A DNA stretch of 64,000 nt from Allodiplogaster sudhausi (GCA_945643635.1 CALZFC010000018.1:5665001-5729000); one strand, 5' to 3'. Positions 39,668 through 52,093 are shown, numbered from the stretch's first letter. A program made the numbers and translations. Notes: generated by a model not told the origin, from the letters alone.

Positions 39668-40557
39668 ATGCTCCGCTACACGGCTGCGGGCGTCCTTCTG
39701 GCGGCCATATTTGCCTTGCGCCTTCTCCAATTCGCCGACGCTGGCGAATGCCATGAAGAAGGGAAAAATAATCCTTTTGTGCCGGTCCGTTTTCGCTTAA
39801 TTTTCAGAAGCAAATACTTAACAAACGAGTATTTGTATTTATTTTTTTAATCCACTAAATAACCACTATTCACAAGTATATGTTGATTATCTTTTAAAAT
39901 ATATACTTTTAGACCAAACACTGCTTCGACTGGGACAACTACAATAAAGTCTGTCATGAGGATTGCCCATGGAACTGGATATTGGAAACGTCATGCGAAC
40001 ACCGCATCTGGAGAAGTGGAATGCGTGCCATCACTTATCAGAGATGCACGGCCTTTAAGGAACCCGGCTGTACCATTGGTCTATTTATATATTTTATTCT
40101 GTTTACTTAAAAAAAATTCTTCTAATTTTATTTATTTAACTTTAGAACCAAATGAATCGGGAAGTGGACAGAAGCGCAGTGGCCAAATGCTAAGGAAAGC
40201 TACAAATTCAAAAACAAAGTATACATAATTCCTGGATGTCAGATGGAATGGAACATTGTAAGCTACTCTGTGGACTTGACTTTGAATTCGTGCTCCCAGC
40301 TAGGCTAACTCTAGCTGACAGCTTCTGCGCTTTTGGCCGTCTTCCGATGAAGCCGACATGTAAACTGCATCCTCTTTCCAGTCTGGAAGGGACATCGTTT
40401 CAACGAAGCCGTGTGCTATTGCGGCGATATAAACCGTCGCCCTGACTGCCCGTTGGATATGAGAGTTCACTCGGAAGCTGTCGCAATCCTTGAAGCGTAC
40501 CTCGGGCAGAAAATGATCGACAAAATTGATGGAGACATCAAATTAAGTTTTATAGAG
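39668..40557 (+). CDS. Gene 2 signal peptide, E1 (39913-40078) and F1 (40382-40557)
   Basis: Signal peptide with core VLLAAIFALRLL, then GECHEEG. E1 is the most diverged E exon (HCFDWDNYNKVC ... KEPGCTI) but keeps the phase-1 end. F1 reads WKGHRFNEAVCYCGDINRRPDC and has the usual helical tail. An extra AG/GT-bounded frame at 40145-40217 is out of phase and left out. Confidence 0.75.
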
Positions 40558-43500
40558 GTTATAAGAGAATGCTGTAGGCTTCCCAAAAATAAAGGAAGTT
40601 TATTGTCGTAGAAGAAGATTAAAAGATTTGGCAAAAAATGTGGACTATTGGCATTTGCTCGCTTATTAAATTATTAAAGTACTCTTTGGCACATTATATT
40701 AAAAGCGGCACCTGCTGAACAAGCAACATCTTTTCACTTTTGTACATTTTTGTACCCTGTAATGGGCAGACCCATTCATGAACCCTTTTGCCCATTCATT
40801 TCCATTTATATTGTAATTCATTGTATATTGTCCCATTGTTATTTAGTGGTTGTTATTTGTTAGTGCGTTTAAGTGCGAGCAGACCGGAGGAGAAAGGACA
40901 CTTGTTTCTTGGTCTGATTCCAAGTGAAGTTTCGAACAATCCGAAGACGAACTTCTGATTCTTGGTTTGATTCCAGGTGAAGGCATATTCCGCGTAAGGC
41001 GAAGGATAAAGTGCATAGGAGACTACGGGCGGAATTGAAAGTCGACCGGACTTGAACAAGGAGGAAAGGAGAAATGTCTGAGAGTGGACAGAGTGCAATG
41101 AGCAGAGATAAGAGGAAGAGGCCAGAGGAGCAGAGAAAAGAGGAGAGACCGACCGCTTGTGATGGTGCGGTGATCGCGAAAATGGAGAATGCAATGATGC
41201 ATAATGAAATGGGGAGGTGGCAAGAGAATCAGAGTGATTCTGAGACTGCAGAGAGTGCACAGGTGAGAAGAGAGATGAGGAGAAGGAGACGAGAAGAGCA
41301 GACAGAGGAGGAGGAGAAACCGACCGAGTGTTATTGTTCGGTGATTGAGCAAATCGAAAGGTTGTGGTGATGAAAAGGAAATCCAAAGAAAGGGGAGATG
41401 AAGTGATTGAGAGGACTGAATTGCTTGAGGCATTCGCGGAGGAGGAAAAGTGGACGAAAAACAGTACATTGCTTAGTGAAAAGGATGACCTTATTGAATA
41501 TGAGAGAATGGTCGAGGACTACCAGTCACTGATGGAAGAGATGGTGAAAGTGATCAGAAGGCAAGAGGAAGAATTGATTATGAAGGGAAGGGAGTTAGAG
41601 CAAATGAGAAAGAAGTGTAAAGAGAACATTGACATGAGCATTTTCTCGCAGTACACATTCAAGAACGACAGCGAGAAGAAGAAGGAAAGAAGAGAAGTGG
41701 GAGTGCAAGCTGAGACTCAGTCTGAGAGGAGTACCAGTGACAGTGGAGTCTCACATGGAAGTGGCCGATTCAAGAAGTGCGTGAAGGGTTATGAGTGTGG
41801 AGGAGGCCACATTTGGAGGGTGTGCCCAACAAAGAGAAGGAGGGAAGAAGCAGAGAGAAAGAAACAGATGATGTGGAGAGAGAAACATCGAAAAGTACCT
41901 CAGAATGTGACTCAGAAGAGAATTGGAGCAAGTTTGAAGGAGAGTGAATGGCCACGTGGTGGAGGAGTGAAAGAGTTCCAGAATGGATTGAATATGATTG
42001 GTGCAGTGATTGAGAGGAGAACTCTGCAGAGTCATGAAGCAGAGAAGGGCGCGGTGGAGAGGTGGCAACAATAACTCGAGCGTGTCTGGTGGCAGCGGCT
42101 TCTCCAAATCGAGAACGAGGACCAGAGGTGACAACGGCCCGGCACGGCCCGGCCCGTGGGCCCGATTAGGCCCGATTATTTGAAAAATTTGTGTATGGTC
42201 AACTGGTTTTAAATATTCAGATGATTTTTCTTCAAATGTCTTGAAGAAAATCATTTAATGAACAATCATTCAAGCATGTGCCATTTGAAGAAAAAACATA
42301 TGATGATAAATCAGCAAAAAAAAATTGAAGAACGTCACTTGAAGAAATTTTTTTAAAGAAAAATCAGTTCAGCTTGAAAATCGGCCCGGGCCCAAAATTA
42401 CAAGGCCCGGAAAAGTACGGGCCGGGCCGGCCCAAAAATGTTAGGCCCGTTGACTTCTCTGACGAGGACACACAATCTTCATCCATGAGTGGCAGCAACT
42501 ACGGCCGAAAACGTTCTGTCTGCGGCAGCGTCATCGTCGGAAGAGAAGCCAAGCAGACAATGCCTTTCCCCAACCCCAACCGAAAGGCAGCGGGAGGGGG
42601 ATGCAATGGGCAGGCCCATTCTAGAACCCTTTTGCCCATTCATTCCCATTTGTAGTGATATTCATTGTATAGTGTCCCGTTGTTATTTAGTGGTTGTTAT
42701 TTGTTAGTACGTTTATGTCTTTCATTATGCCACGTAGGCAATAGTCATTGTTGGTCTAGCAGGGCTCTCCCTGATCAGTGTTGCATTCCCGCCTAGTGAG
42801 TGGTTGAGTTATAGTTGTCTCCCGCCTTGCCAGCGGTTGAGTGTGCTTTGTCTGAGTGTTACTGCAAAACCGGAAGATAAACTTCTGAAAAACCTCTCCC
42901 TCCCTCGTCTTCAACATCGTATCGCAGAGAAGAGGACTACAATAGCAACGTCTTGCTATTGCAACCCACCATGCAGAAAATGTAAAAAAAAGTCTGTTCG
43001 AAAGTTCAAAACCCCAACCGGAACTTCTACCTTGCAGTTGAGACGCATTCTCAAGAATGGCCGTCATCCAAAGTACGTTTGAACTTATTGAAATAACTTT
43101 TTAGCACAAATCAAGATATTAAAAAATTAGATTTAAAAAAATTCGATGTCTCTTTATTTTGTGTAATTCTACATTCCACAATGGTGAATAAATCAGTATG
43201 CACCTAATATTATTCAAAGTAATGCTCTATTCTTCTTTTCGTTTCAGAACAACAACGACAACGACGACCACGTCAGCGACTTTAGAATACATTTTATTAT
43301 ACTTGTTTCTGCTTTTAATTAAAATTAATTATCCGACGAATAACTCACAAAACAATTTATTATATACAGAACAACTACTACAACAACCCCAACCACAACC
43401 CTAACCACAACGAAACCTACGACTGCCACCACGAAATGCGACCGACATCATGAGGTTTCTTTTATCTTTAAAAACTTGCCTAATCTTTTCTCAAAATCGG

Positions 43501-46500
43501 AAGCGGCACTTTTTTTGCAACCCATTAAAGAAAGCCGACAGATTTTTCTTATCAATAACAATTTAAAAAATACATTTTTTTTATTAAGACATCTTTTAAG
43601 CATAACTACTATATAATAAGCATGTAATATGAATAATTAATGTAATATAATCAACGAATTTAATTTTTTTCCAAAATTTAGAGCATTTCGTGCTACAACT
43701 GGGACACGAAGTTGATGAACCATTCGGTGTCCTGCGACGCACTCGTCGAGAACTTCCCGAACTGCACGTATTCTTTCCCGCAGAATCCACAGTGCATGCA
43801 CATCTACCACGCGGACGACTCGACCGAGGCACAGTGCACGGCGGGCAAGGAGATTGGATGCAAAATGAGTCAGAGAACTTATCGATAAGAAATTATGAAG
43901 AAGAAGAAGAAATTGACGAAAAGTCTATTCTTGCATTGTTCTTCTTGAAGCCTTATTAATGCTGTAGATGCAGTATCTTTCCTACTTATGGTATAAGTGG
44001 AACATTGATATGAGCCAGATTACGGTAGCACTAAAAATGTACTTTAGACTGGGAGGACCATATCTTCTTGAACATGATATGTGTTTGTGGGCGTGGCAAA
44101 GAGGACTGCCAGCAGGCCATTCGAAACAAACGCCAGATTCGAACGGTCAATCCGCCGAAGCCGAAACCATCTGAAGCCTTCAACGACTTCCTCGAAGATG
44201 AGGGACTGAATAAAAAGAAAAACGGGACGATAGAACTATCTGACGACGAGGTTCGGAGTGCGGTAGCACCGTCTACCAAGATATGTAATTCTGAAAAAGA
44301 CCGTCAACCGAGATATGTAATTCAAAAAGTATCAATGTACGCGACAAATACAAATAGAGATCATAACCTTTAGAGATTGAGTAATTATCTTATGTAGGTA
44401 TTATAGAGACCAACATTAATTTTTATCAAACCAAAAAAATCGGAAAACAATGTTGCCATATATGAAAAGTTTTGTCAGTAGGAAACTTTTAAAATACTCT
44501 TGAAAGAGGCCCCAACTCATTCCTTTGTTACAGCTGAGGAAGATTTTCGAAGGAAGAAAGAGGTAAAATTCCAATTGAATATTAAGCCTTTTGTGATAAC
44601 AAAAATATATAAATGGATTGTTTGAATTATTCATATTATATATAATATACGAACAACATCAGAACAACAATCACAACCGCTACAACTACGACTACCACCA
44701 CGAAATGCGACCAACATCATAAGGAGGTTTCTTAGCCTTAAAAAACTTGTCTAAATCTTTCTCCAAAATTTCTCTAACTAACAATAAGCTACCGCTGGGC
44801 ACTCAATAATCGACAAAAACTATTTTTTTCGTAACCGAGTACCGAAAACCTGACAATTTTCTACCAAAAAAATTTGTTATTTTAAAGGTATAATTTTTGT
44901 TGTTGTAGACATACAAATAACTACTATATATTAAGGATTTAAAATGAGTAATGAATATAATGAATATATTTTTGGAATTTTATTCCCGAATTAATTGTTA
45001 TTTTTCCCAAATTTAGAACATTTCGTGCTACAACTGGGACACGTACATGAACCATTCGGTGTCCTGCGACGCACTCGTCGAGAACTTCCCGAACTGCACG
45101 TATTCTTTCCCGCAGAATCCACAGTGCATGCACATCTACCACGCGGACGACTCGACCGAGGCACAGTGCACGGCGGGCAAGGAGATTGGATGCAAAATGA
45201 GTCAGAGAACTTATCGATAAGAAATTATGAAGAAGAAGAAGAAATTGACGAAAAGTCTATTCTTGCATTGTTCTTCTTGAAGCCTTATTAATGCTGTAGA
45301 TGCAGTATCTTTCCTACTTATGGTATAAGTGGAACATTGATATGAGCCAGATTACGGTAGCACTAAAAATGTACTTTAGACTGGGAGGACCATATCTTCT
45401 TGAACATGATATGTGTTTGTGGGCGTGGCAAAGAGGACTGCCAGCAGGCCATTCGAAACAAACGCCAGATTCGAACGGTCAATCCGCCGAAGCCGAAACC
45501 GTCTGAAGCCTTCAACGACTTCCTCGAAGATGAGGGACTGAATAAAAAGAAAAACGGGACGATAGAACTATCTGACGACGAGGTTCGGAGTGCGGTAGCA
45601 CCGTCTACCAAGATATGTAATTCTGAAAAAGACCGTCAACCGAGATATGTAATTCAAAAAGTATCAATGTACGCGACAAATACAAATAGAGATCATAACC
45701 TTTAGAGATTGAGTAATTATCTTATGTAGGTATTATAGAGACCAACATTAATTTTTATCAAACCAAAAAAATCGGAAAACAATGTTGCCATATATGAAAA
45801 GTTTTGTCAGTAGGAAACTTTTAAAATACTCTTGAAAGAGGCCCCAACTCATTCCTTTGTTACAGCTGAGGAAGATTTTCGAAGGAAGAAAGAGGTAAAA
45901 TTCCAATTGAATATTAAGCCTTTTGTGATAACAAAAATATATAAATGGATTGTTTGAATTATTCATATTATATATAATATACGAACAACATCAGAACAAC
46001 AATCACAACCGCTACAACTACGACTACCACCACGAAATGCGACCAACATCATAAGGAGGTTTCTTAGCCTTAAAAAACTTGTCTAAATCTTTCTCCAAAA
46101 TTTCTCTAACTAACAATAAGCTACCGCTGGGCACTCAATAATCGACAAAAACTATTTTTTTCGTAACCGAGTACCGAAAACCTGACAATTTTCTACCAAA
46201 AAAATTTGTTATTTTAAAGGTATAATTTTTGTTGTTGTAGACATACAAATAACTACTATATATTAAGGATTTAAAATGAGTAATGAATATAATGAATATA
46301 TTTTTGGAATTTTATTCCCGAATTAATTGTTATTTTTCCCAAATTTAGAACATTTCGTGCTACAACTGGGACACGTACATGAACCATTCGGTGTCCTGCG
46401 ACGCACTCGTCGAGAACTTCCCGAATTGCACGTATTCCTTCCCACAGAATCCACAGTGCATGTACATCATCGACGCGGAAGGCTCGACCGAGGCGCAGTG

Positions 46501-49500
46501 CACGGCGGGCAAGGAGATTGGATGCCACATCAGTCAGATCACTAATCGATAGTAAATTATGCAAAAGGGAGAAGAACTTACATTATTGTTGTTAGTGATG
46601 TCGCAAGGGTACTGTAACTGTTGGAATAAGTTTACCACTATGGACGATCTAAATACATATGTACATATATTCAGCTAAGTGGAGCACTTATATTTGCGAG
46701 GCCCGGGATACGGAATCACTAAAAGTGTACTTTAGATTGGAAGTATCATCACTTCTCCGACATGACATGTGTCTGTGGAAGTGAAAGTAAGGACTGCCTG
46801 CTTGAAATGGCCAAGTACCCGAACGCGACTCGAGTCATCGAGGATTTCATCGGAAAGAAGCGACTGGAGGAAAAGGAATCTGGAACAATTCCAGTAACAA
46901 TCGACGAGGTTCGGAGTACAGTAAAATATATTGTATATTAAACGTAAACCAATTAAACAGTTTTGTTACCCGGAAACTTAAAAAAAATCCCCAACTGATT
47001 GCTAGTTCTTTACAGCTGAAGGACATTCTCAAAGGAACTACGACGCCAAGGTATGTACATATGTGTGTCGGCGGGATGGGAGGAGGATGAATCAATTACT
47101 AGAACTCACAATTCATATACATATAATATGTATAAAATATGTAAGGTAATAATTAACAGTGAATGGGAAGTTCCTCTGCCGTGTGCTGATACTTCTGATT
47201 CTTTCCCTGGCGTCGTGGTGGTGCAATCTCCAAGCAACACCAAGATCGGCCCAGCAAAGCACTGTCCCAGGTAATTACTTATATTAGATACTACATACTA
47301 TAATAGTTAAGCTCTTTTTCAAAACTCCACTTATTCAAATATAAAGTCCTTTCTTACCTTATGTGGAAAAGTTGTTTGATACTGATTAATTCCATAAGTG
47401 TGAGGACGATTAATGGTGCTGTTGTATTGAAATGATTAGATAAATAAACAAATAAAATCTCAATATATTATTTTCCAGAGTGAAGATGTGCTTCGTGGGA
47501 AGCGCGAATGAAACGTGCGTCGGCAAGCCCCAGGCGATCCTCGAATTCAGCAAGGGCAGCCAGCACTGCAGCGGAGGTTTCGTTTTTGCTTACGTCCATT
47601 TTGTAACCTTTGAGGTAATTTTCGTATTGGATGCTTACACTTAGACGTCCTTTGAAAAATCGGATTTACACTTCTTGGTTGTTCCTGATACTGAAATATT
47701 TATGGCATTAATTGCTGACCATGAGATGATCATTTTAAAACTTAACGATATCAAGGGACAAAATTTTACTGATCATTTTGAGACTGCTCGAGCACGGCAA
47801 TCGAATGGATCGCATCGAATAGAATTAGTATCGAAATGGAAAACAACGCCTTTGTCATGAAGGTTCAACTTTCTGTTGTCTCATTGATCCAATACATAAA
47901 AGAAGCTGCAAACATTCTTCTTGCAGTATGCTTATGGGGAAAACGGCAGACCGGGCCGCATTGTTGGCAGCTACGCGAGTGGCAAAGGTTTTTCTCGTCC
48001 GCTAGAATTCTCTTTTTTTAAGATCCTATTATATCTCTCTAATAGATTAGGAATTACCATAAATTTTAGTTACTTAGTATTTTGTTGCAACTTAAAATCA
48101 ATTCTTTCTCACATCAGAAAATAGCTCAAGTTATTTCTCTATCGTCTCGATCTCACATTAGTTCTCTCATGCTCTCACGCTCCTTCTCTCACTCGCTCGC
48201 TCTCTTCCTCTCTCTCCCTAGATCTCCCTCTCTCCTTCGCTCTCTCTCTCTCCCCCTCGCTCGCTCGCTCTCACCCTCCCTCCCTCTCTCTCCCCTCTCT
48301 TTCCCTCGTCCTCTCTCTCTTTCAGCGGCTGCCTCCCTCCTTCGCATCGAGACGCCTTCTCTCTACTGCCAGCCCCAGTTCGACGGCTCGCTCCACCGCG
48401 ACAACTGGCACGACTGCACAGCCGCCTCCTCTTCGTCCGCCGCTCTCTCGTTTCCCCCCGCCATCGACCCCTTCCTTGTTTATTCTTTCAAAATTATTAT
48501 TCTCAGTTATATTTTACAATTGTATTATATTTCACTAAATTGATTATATTATATTATATAGTCACATATTTTTATAAAGGGATTACAGCTTATTTATGCG
48601 AATATATGCATACGAAACCTCTATTTAAGTCAAATATATTCTTGAGATTTAGATATGATTAATGTTTTTAATATTTATTTTTAAAAAGTATATAAGCATT
48701 TATACAAGAACTTTGGCACGCCTTCCTACCGCACCGTTGCCGGCCTCATTAGTCGTCGCATCTCTCGACGCCGCTACAAGAAGGAAACGAACGGAGAGAG
48801 GAGCGCGGGCATCTGCAAGTCAGAGAGTTGGAGAATGGAAAGGGCAGCAGCAGTGAGAAGAACAGTGAACATATTAGGAGGGGAGATAAATAGAGCGGAA
48901 CAATTTTATGGAACACGCATAGGAGAACATGCGTGGAATTTTAAGTCGAAGGAGAAAGTGAGCGAGAGAGAGAATATTGTGGAAAAATAAGGAAGAACCA
49001 CGGTGGAGCAACTATAAATTAGTAAAAAAAAAAGAATTTAATTCTCTTGCTCAAATTGCTCAGTCATTCTTTTCAGCGATAAGACCCTGAGTACGCGCAA
49101 CGACGATCCTCAGAAGCGCTACGAAATCTCGCTCAGCGGATACGACGAATGCGGTTTGGATTTGCACCTCAAACAACAAAACAGAGTTTCTCCAATGGTT
49201 TTAATTCAGTAGCCCGAAAGGCATTCCTCACAAGTGACTGAATTATTCTTTAAAAGTTTTGAAAATGGAAGAAAGCAGAAATTGAGGACAAGAGAAGAAT
49301 GACGTCTCGATCGTCATGGTTGAAATCTCGACGGATACATCGAAATCTGGCGCGCGATGCGAAGGGTTTCGATTTTTAAATTAATATTTATTGATTTGTT
49401 TTTGCTGATATTAAATTTGTACTGAAATATACTTAAAAACTATAAAAAATTGCAATATTTTTTTTTACTTGAGATTCGCTCTCTGCTTCTCTGAAGAAGA

Positions 49501-50675
49501 ACCACCGACCGGCGTTCTCTGCACGAGCCCCGACCGCGTCATCGAAGTCTTCCCCGAAAGGAGCATGCTGATTACAACTGATTCTAGTTCGGGGAATTGT
49601 TTAATTAATTAATTTTTTAATTAATTAATTTTCATTTTAATATTTTATACTTCTTCTCCAACGCTCAGATATACTCGGAAGTGAATGGCTTTTAAATGTT
49701 TAGAATGCAAATAAATGAGTGAAAAAAGGGGATGTTTTTTCGCAAACAAAAAAATTTCAAAAAGATAACGTGAATATTAATGAATAAACATAAATTAATA
49801 ATAAGACTATATTAAAAGAAATAATTTCAGACAGTGTCGTGCCGCTTGAGATCCCGGCGTACGCCTTCAATCGACTCAGAGTTGAATTCAAGGAAAAATA
49901 TGTCAGCGTTAATTTCTCACACCATTTCTACTTGTTTTCTTACTTACATACATATAGTCAAAATGATTTGTTGTTAGTTTTTTTTACAGATATAATGTGC
50001 ATTATTCAAAAATGTTCCTTACTCACAATTAATCAAACTGATTAGTTGAAAAAATTTATATAGGTATATAATATATATTTTTTAAGATGGAAGTTGGCTA
50101 CGACATGCTGAGCGAATCCGTTCCAGGCGGCCGAATTCCGATGGCCTTCCCTTATAATTTTCAGAGGTGCATTTTATTTTCCAAAATTAATATACATTAA
50201 ATTATTGTATGTATATATTTTTTTAAGATAAGTTACAATTAACAAAAAGACATTTATGAAACAATATTTTTAGCTTACATCTTTTACATTTTGCAGAGGC
50301 AAGAAAGCCAAGGAATCGAGCATCTTCTTCATTGATCTCGTGCAGTCGAGTCGTTGCGACGTGCGCATTTCAACGGTAGAATTTGTTTTGTTAAATAAAA
50401 TTATATTTTATTTTTATTATTAATGTACATTCTTGTTATCAACTAACAATTTCTCTTAAAAAAAAGACCTAGCGCATCCATTAATTTAAAAAAAAACATG
50501 AATAAATGTGTAAATCCTTAAACAAGAATTTTCTTTATACACTTTATATTAAAATAATAACTTTTAATTAAGAAAAGGAAAAGAAAAAGACTGATCAGCC
50601 GATAAATTACAGGAGAATTCTGTGAAGAATTGCGCCAGAGTAGAACGCTGCGATGTTCTTCTCGTGGACAAATAG
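39668..50675 (+). CDS. Gene 2: multi-module secreted Cys-rich/Thr-rich protein (28 exons, intact)
   Basis: Joined exons total 3,036 nt, 1,011 residues plus TAG, with all phases agreeing. Layout: signal peptide (39668-39784); E1-F1; G1, Thr exon and D1; modules 2, 3 and 4; then the same C-terminal domain as gene A, here fully open. An LTR element occupies intron F1-G1. If the F1 exon is not spliced at GAG|GTTATA (40557), translation would instead stop at 40611 and give a 170-residue single-module secreted protein, so two products are possible. No membrane span is seen. The extracellular role is unknown. Sequence conservation with gene A in introns as well as exons points to recent segmental duplication. 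Confidence 0.75.
41074..42074 (+). pseudogene. Gag-like coding region, frameshifted
   Basis: Frame 1 (41074-41370) is Arg/Glu-rich with an internal repeat (EEQRKEERPT and EEQTEEEEKPT). Frame 2 (41364-42074, 236 codons) has a coiled-coil-like acidic/basic stretch and an imperfect zinc knuckle ECGGGHIWRVCP, one residue short of CX2CX4HX4C with the first Cys displaced. The frames overlap by 7 bp, so a frameshift separates them. No protease or reverse transcriptase follows. Confidence 0.6.
42132..42451. mobile_element. GC-rich MITE (GGCCCGGGCC type)
   Basis: Ends AACGGCCCGGC and GGCCCGTT are inverted; both terminal 50-70 bp are runs of GGCCCG motifs around an AT-rich centre. Flanked by GAC on both sides. 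No coding capacity. Confidence 0.6.
43038..43454 (+). CDS. Gene 2 linker 1: G1 (43038-43072), Thr exon (43248-43271), D1 (43370-43454)
   Basis: G1 (LRRILKNGRHP) ends in phase 2, the 24-nt Thr exon keeps it, and D1 (Thr-rich, KPTTATTKCDRHHE) returns to phase 0. Confidence 0.7.
43682..44726 (+). CDS. Gene 2 module 2: E2, F2 (type-2), G2, D2
   Basis: E2 43682-43868; F2 44048-44262 (WEDHIFLNMICVCGRGKEDC, then a KRQIRTVNPP helix region); G2 44534-44562 (LRKIFEGRK); D2 44663-44726. This is the first copy of the 1,332-bp tandem duplication. Confidence 0.8.
43711..46374. repeat. Tandem duplication, 2 x 1,332 bp, spanning an E-F-G-D module
   Basis: Sequence from about 43711 recurs 1,332 bases later, exons and introns alike. 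One A/G difference was noticed in F (CCATCT at 44168 against CCGTCT at 45500). The unit is one whole module, so it adds complete exons in phase. Confidence 0.9.
45017..46058 (+). CDS. Gene 2 module 3: E3, F3 (type-2), G3, D3
   Basis: E3 45017-45200 (TYMNHS start, one codon shorter than E2); F3 45380-45594; G3 45866-45894; D3 45995-46058. It is the near-identical second copy of module 2. Confidence 0.8.
46349..47050 (+). CDS. Gene 2 module 4: E4, F4 (type-1), G4
   Basis: E4 46349-46532; F4 46736-46920 (WKYHHFSDMTCVCGSESKDC); G4 47016-47050 (LKDILKGTTTP), ending in phase 2 and leading to the C-terminal domain. F4 is type-1, like gene A module 7. Confidence 0.8.
47160..50675 (+). CDS. Gene 2 C-terminal domain (11 exons, open)
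   Basis: Exons 47160-47270, 47479-47614, 47927-47987, 48326-48477, 48709-48818, 49077-49153, 49497-49598, 49831-49901, 50087-50166, 50297-50375, 50613-50675. Residue landmarks: CADTSDSFPG, CFVGSANETC, GENGRPGRIVGSYASGK, LYCQPQFDG, GVLCTSPDRVIEVF, FFIDLVQSSRCDVRI, end VLLVDK. About ten Cys and no membrane span. Family unknown. The introns also align closely with those of gene A. Confidence 0.75.
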
Positions 50676-52046
50676 AAATGGGAGAAGGAAGGAGAAAGAA
50701 AAGGAGCTTATTTTCGAGAGAAGTCAACAACAGCAGAAATACAATTTCTGCGGCATCCTCGAATACCTTCCCCATTTCCGAATAAAATGTTGTTTGGTTT
50801 TGTAAGACAAAAACAATTCCAATTTGTTTATGTATTCTTCAGAAGAAAGCAACTTTAATGCTAGAAAAATCATACTTTTAACATATTGCTTTCTCTTCAT
50901 AGTTAACTTCGCTTTGGTGGAAAATAACGACCTTGAAAATCACGAACGTCTACAGTTCACTCATTACAAATTTATACGCCAGCAAAATTTGACAGGCTGC
51001 GATTTGACTACGGTCATCTCGGGCAGCCCTCCTCTTTCGTGTGCTCTCTCGATCCCAACTATGACCGAATTGCATGAGGGCGCGCGTTCAAATCGCGCAC
51101 TTTTTTGTACTACTGTAGAAAGATTCCCCGGGCGGCTCCTTTAATCATAAAGGCGCTTAGATGTCAAAAAGGCACATAATACTGCATTATGCGATGAAAT
51201 ATCTTTAAAAAAAAGCCAGCGCCTGGTTTATAAGCATGAAAACATACAGTATTCAAGATTCAAGCGCGTACTGTTTAAATTCAAATTTAGGTGGACTTTG
51301 TTTTAGCCAGCACCGAAAAGCCGATTACATAGATAGTTGAGGAATATGAATTTAAGTATTATAAACGTGTTCTACGTAAAAAAAAATTTGCATTTACCCC
51401 ACAATTCAATCGGCTTTAAAATGTTTCAACTGGGGATGATTTAGATGGATTTTGTCTTGCCTACCTCGACTGTGCTTCTTCATCTGCTTCTCTGCAAAAA
51501 AAAGTGGTGGAAATAATGGAAAACAATTTTTAAAAAAATCCTCGATTGAGCATACAAATTAACCGCCTTTTTATATGAAAAGAATTAATTAATCGCATTG
51601 TTGGAAGGTGTCTTTATTGCTATTTTTTGCCCAGGAAAGGGGCACAGATAGACAAATAGTGGTTTCGGCGGATTCAATTATGTGCAAGTACCTGATTCGT
51701 AATCAAGCAATCATGCAGTAATCTAGATTGAAGCGAGCACTTTTGTTAAAATTAAAATTGAATAATCTAGTTATGTTACTTGCCAGGTAACACTAGAATG
51801 CAGAAACTCAGGAACACAAATGGAGACGCGAGAAGACAATGTTTGTACGGGCCAGGGGCTTCTTTTATTGGGTTGAGGGATGGTGTTCTGTCATAAGGTC
51901 ACGGAAGCAAGTCAAGGACAAGTGGGTATGATAATTCTTGGACGTGATATATTTCCATCTACAGGACATATACATTTTAATTCAAATAGGTTGATCATCA
52001 AACCATTTCTTCATTTCGCATCGAGCTCATTTCACCCGATTGACTG
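50676..52046. other. Region between gene 2 and gene 3
   Basis: Starts as the duplicated 3' flank (to about 51050, with one copy of the 50-bp unit), then AT-rich sequence without exons, then from about 51630 the 5' flank shared with gene A. A segment at about 51777-51962, starting TTATGTTACTTGCCAGG, is absent from the gene A flank and looks like an insertion. Confidence 0.5.
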
Positions 52047-52093
52047 ACCGGCGCGTGGTCGGCTCTTCCCTCGCTCTCCTTTTTGCAACGCTC
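52047..52093 (+). promoter_or_regulatory. Leader motif upstream of gene 3
   Basis: ACCGGCGCGTGGTCGGCTC plus CT-rich sequence, ending at the ATG at 52094. Confidence 0.5.

Larger units (their letters stand above)
40758..42890 (+). mobile_element. Gag-only LTR retroelement remnant in gene 2 intron F1-G1
   Basis: Direct repeats start at 40758 (TGTAATGGGCAGACCCATTC) and 42602 (TGCAATGGGCAGGCCCATTC). About 110 bp align well, and a later block (AACTTCTGA) suggests LTRs of 200-290 bp with indels. Between them only a gag-like frame is present, no pol. A GC-rich MITE is nested at 42132-42451. The right LTR ends close to the G1 exon of gene 2. Confidence 0.65.

Noticed and set aside
40145..40217. Possible extra exon in gene 2 between E1 and F1
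   Set aside because: It has AG/GT borders but ends in phase 2, which does not fit F1; direct E1-F1 joining is in phase.
41751..42254. Minus-strand frame of 167 codons
   Set aside because: Antisense shadow of the gag-like frame and the GC-rich MITE.
51050..51140. tRNA-like T arm (GCGCGTTCAAATCGCGC)
   Set aside because: No matching acceptor stem, D arm or anticodon arm could be placed around it.
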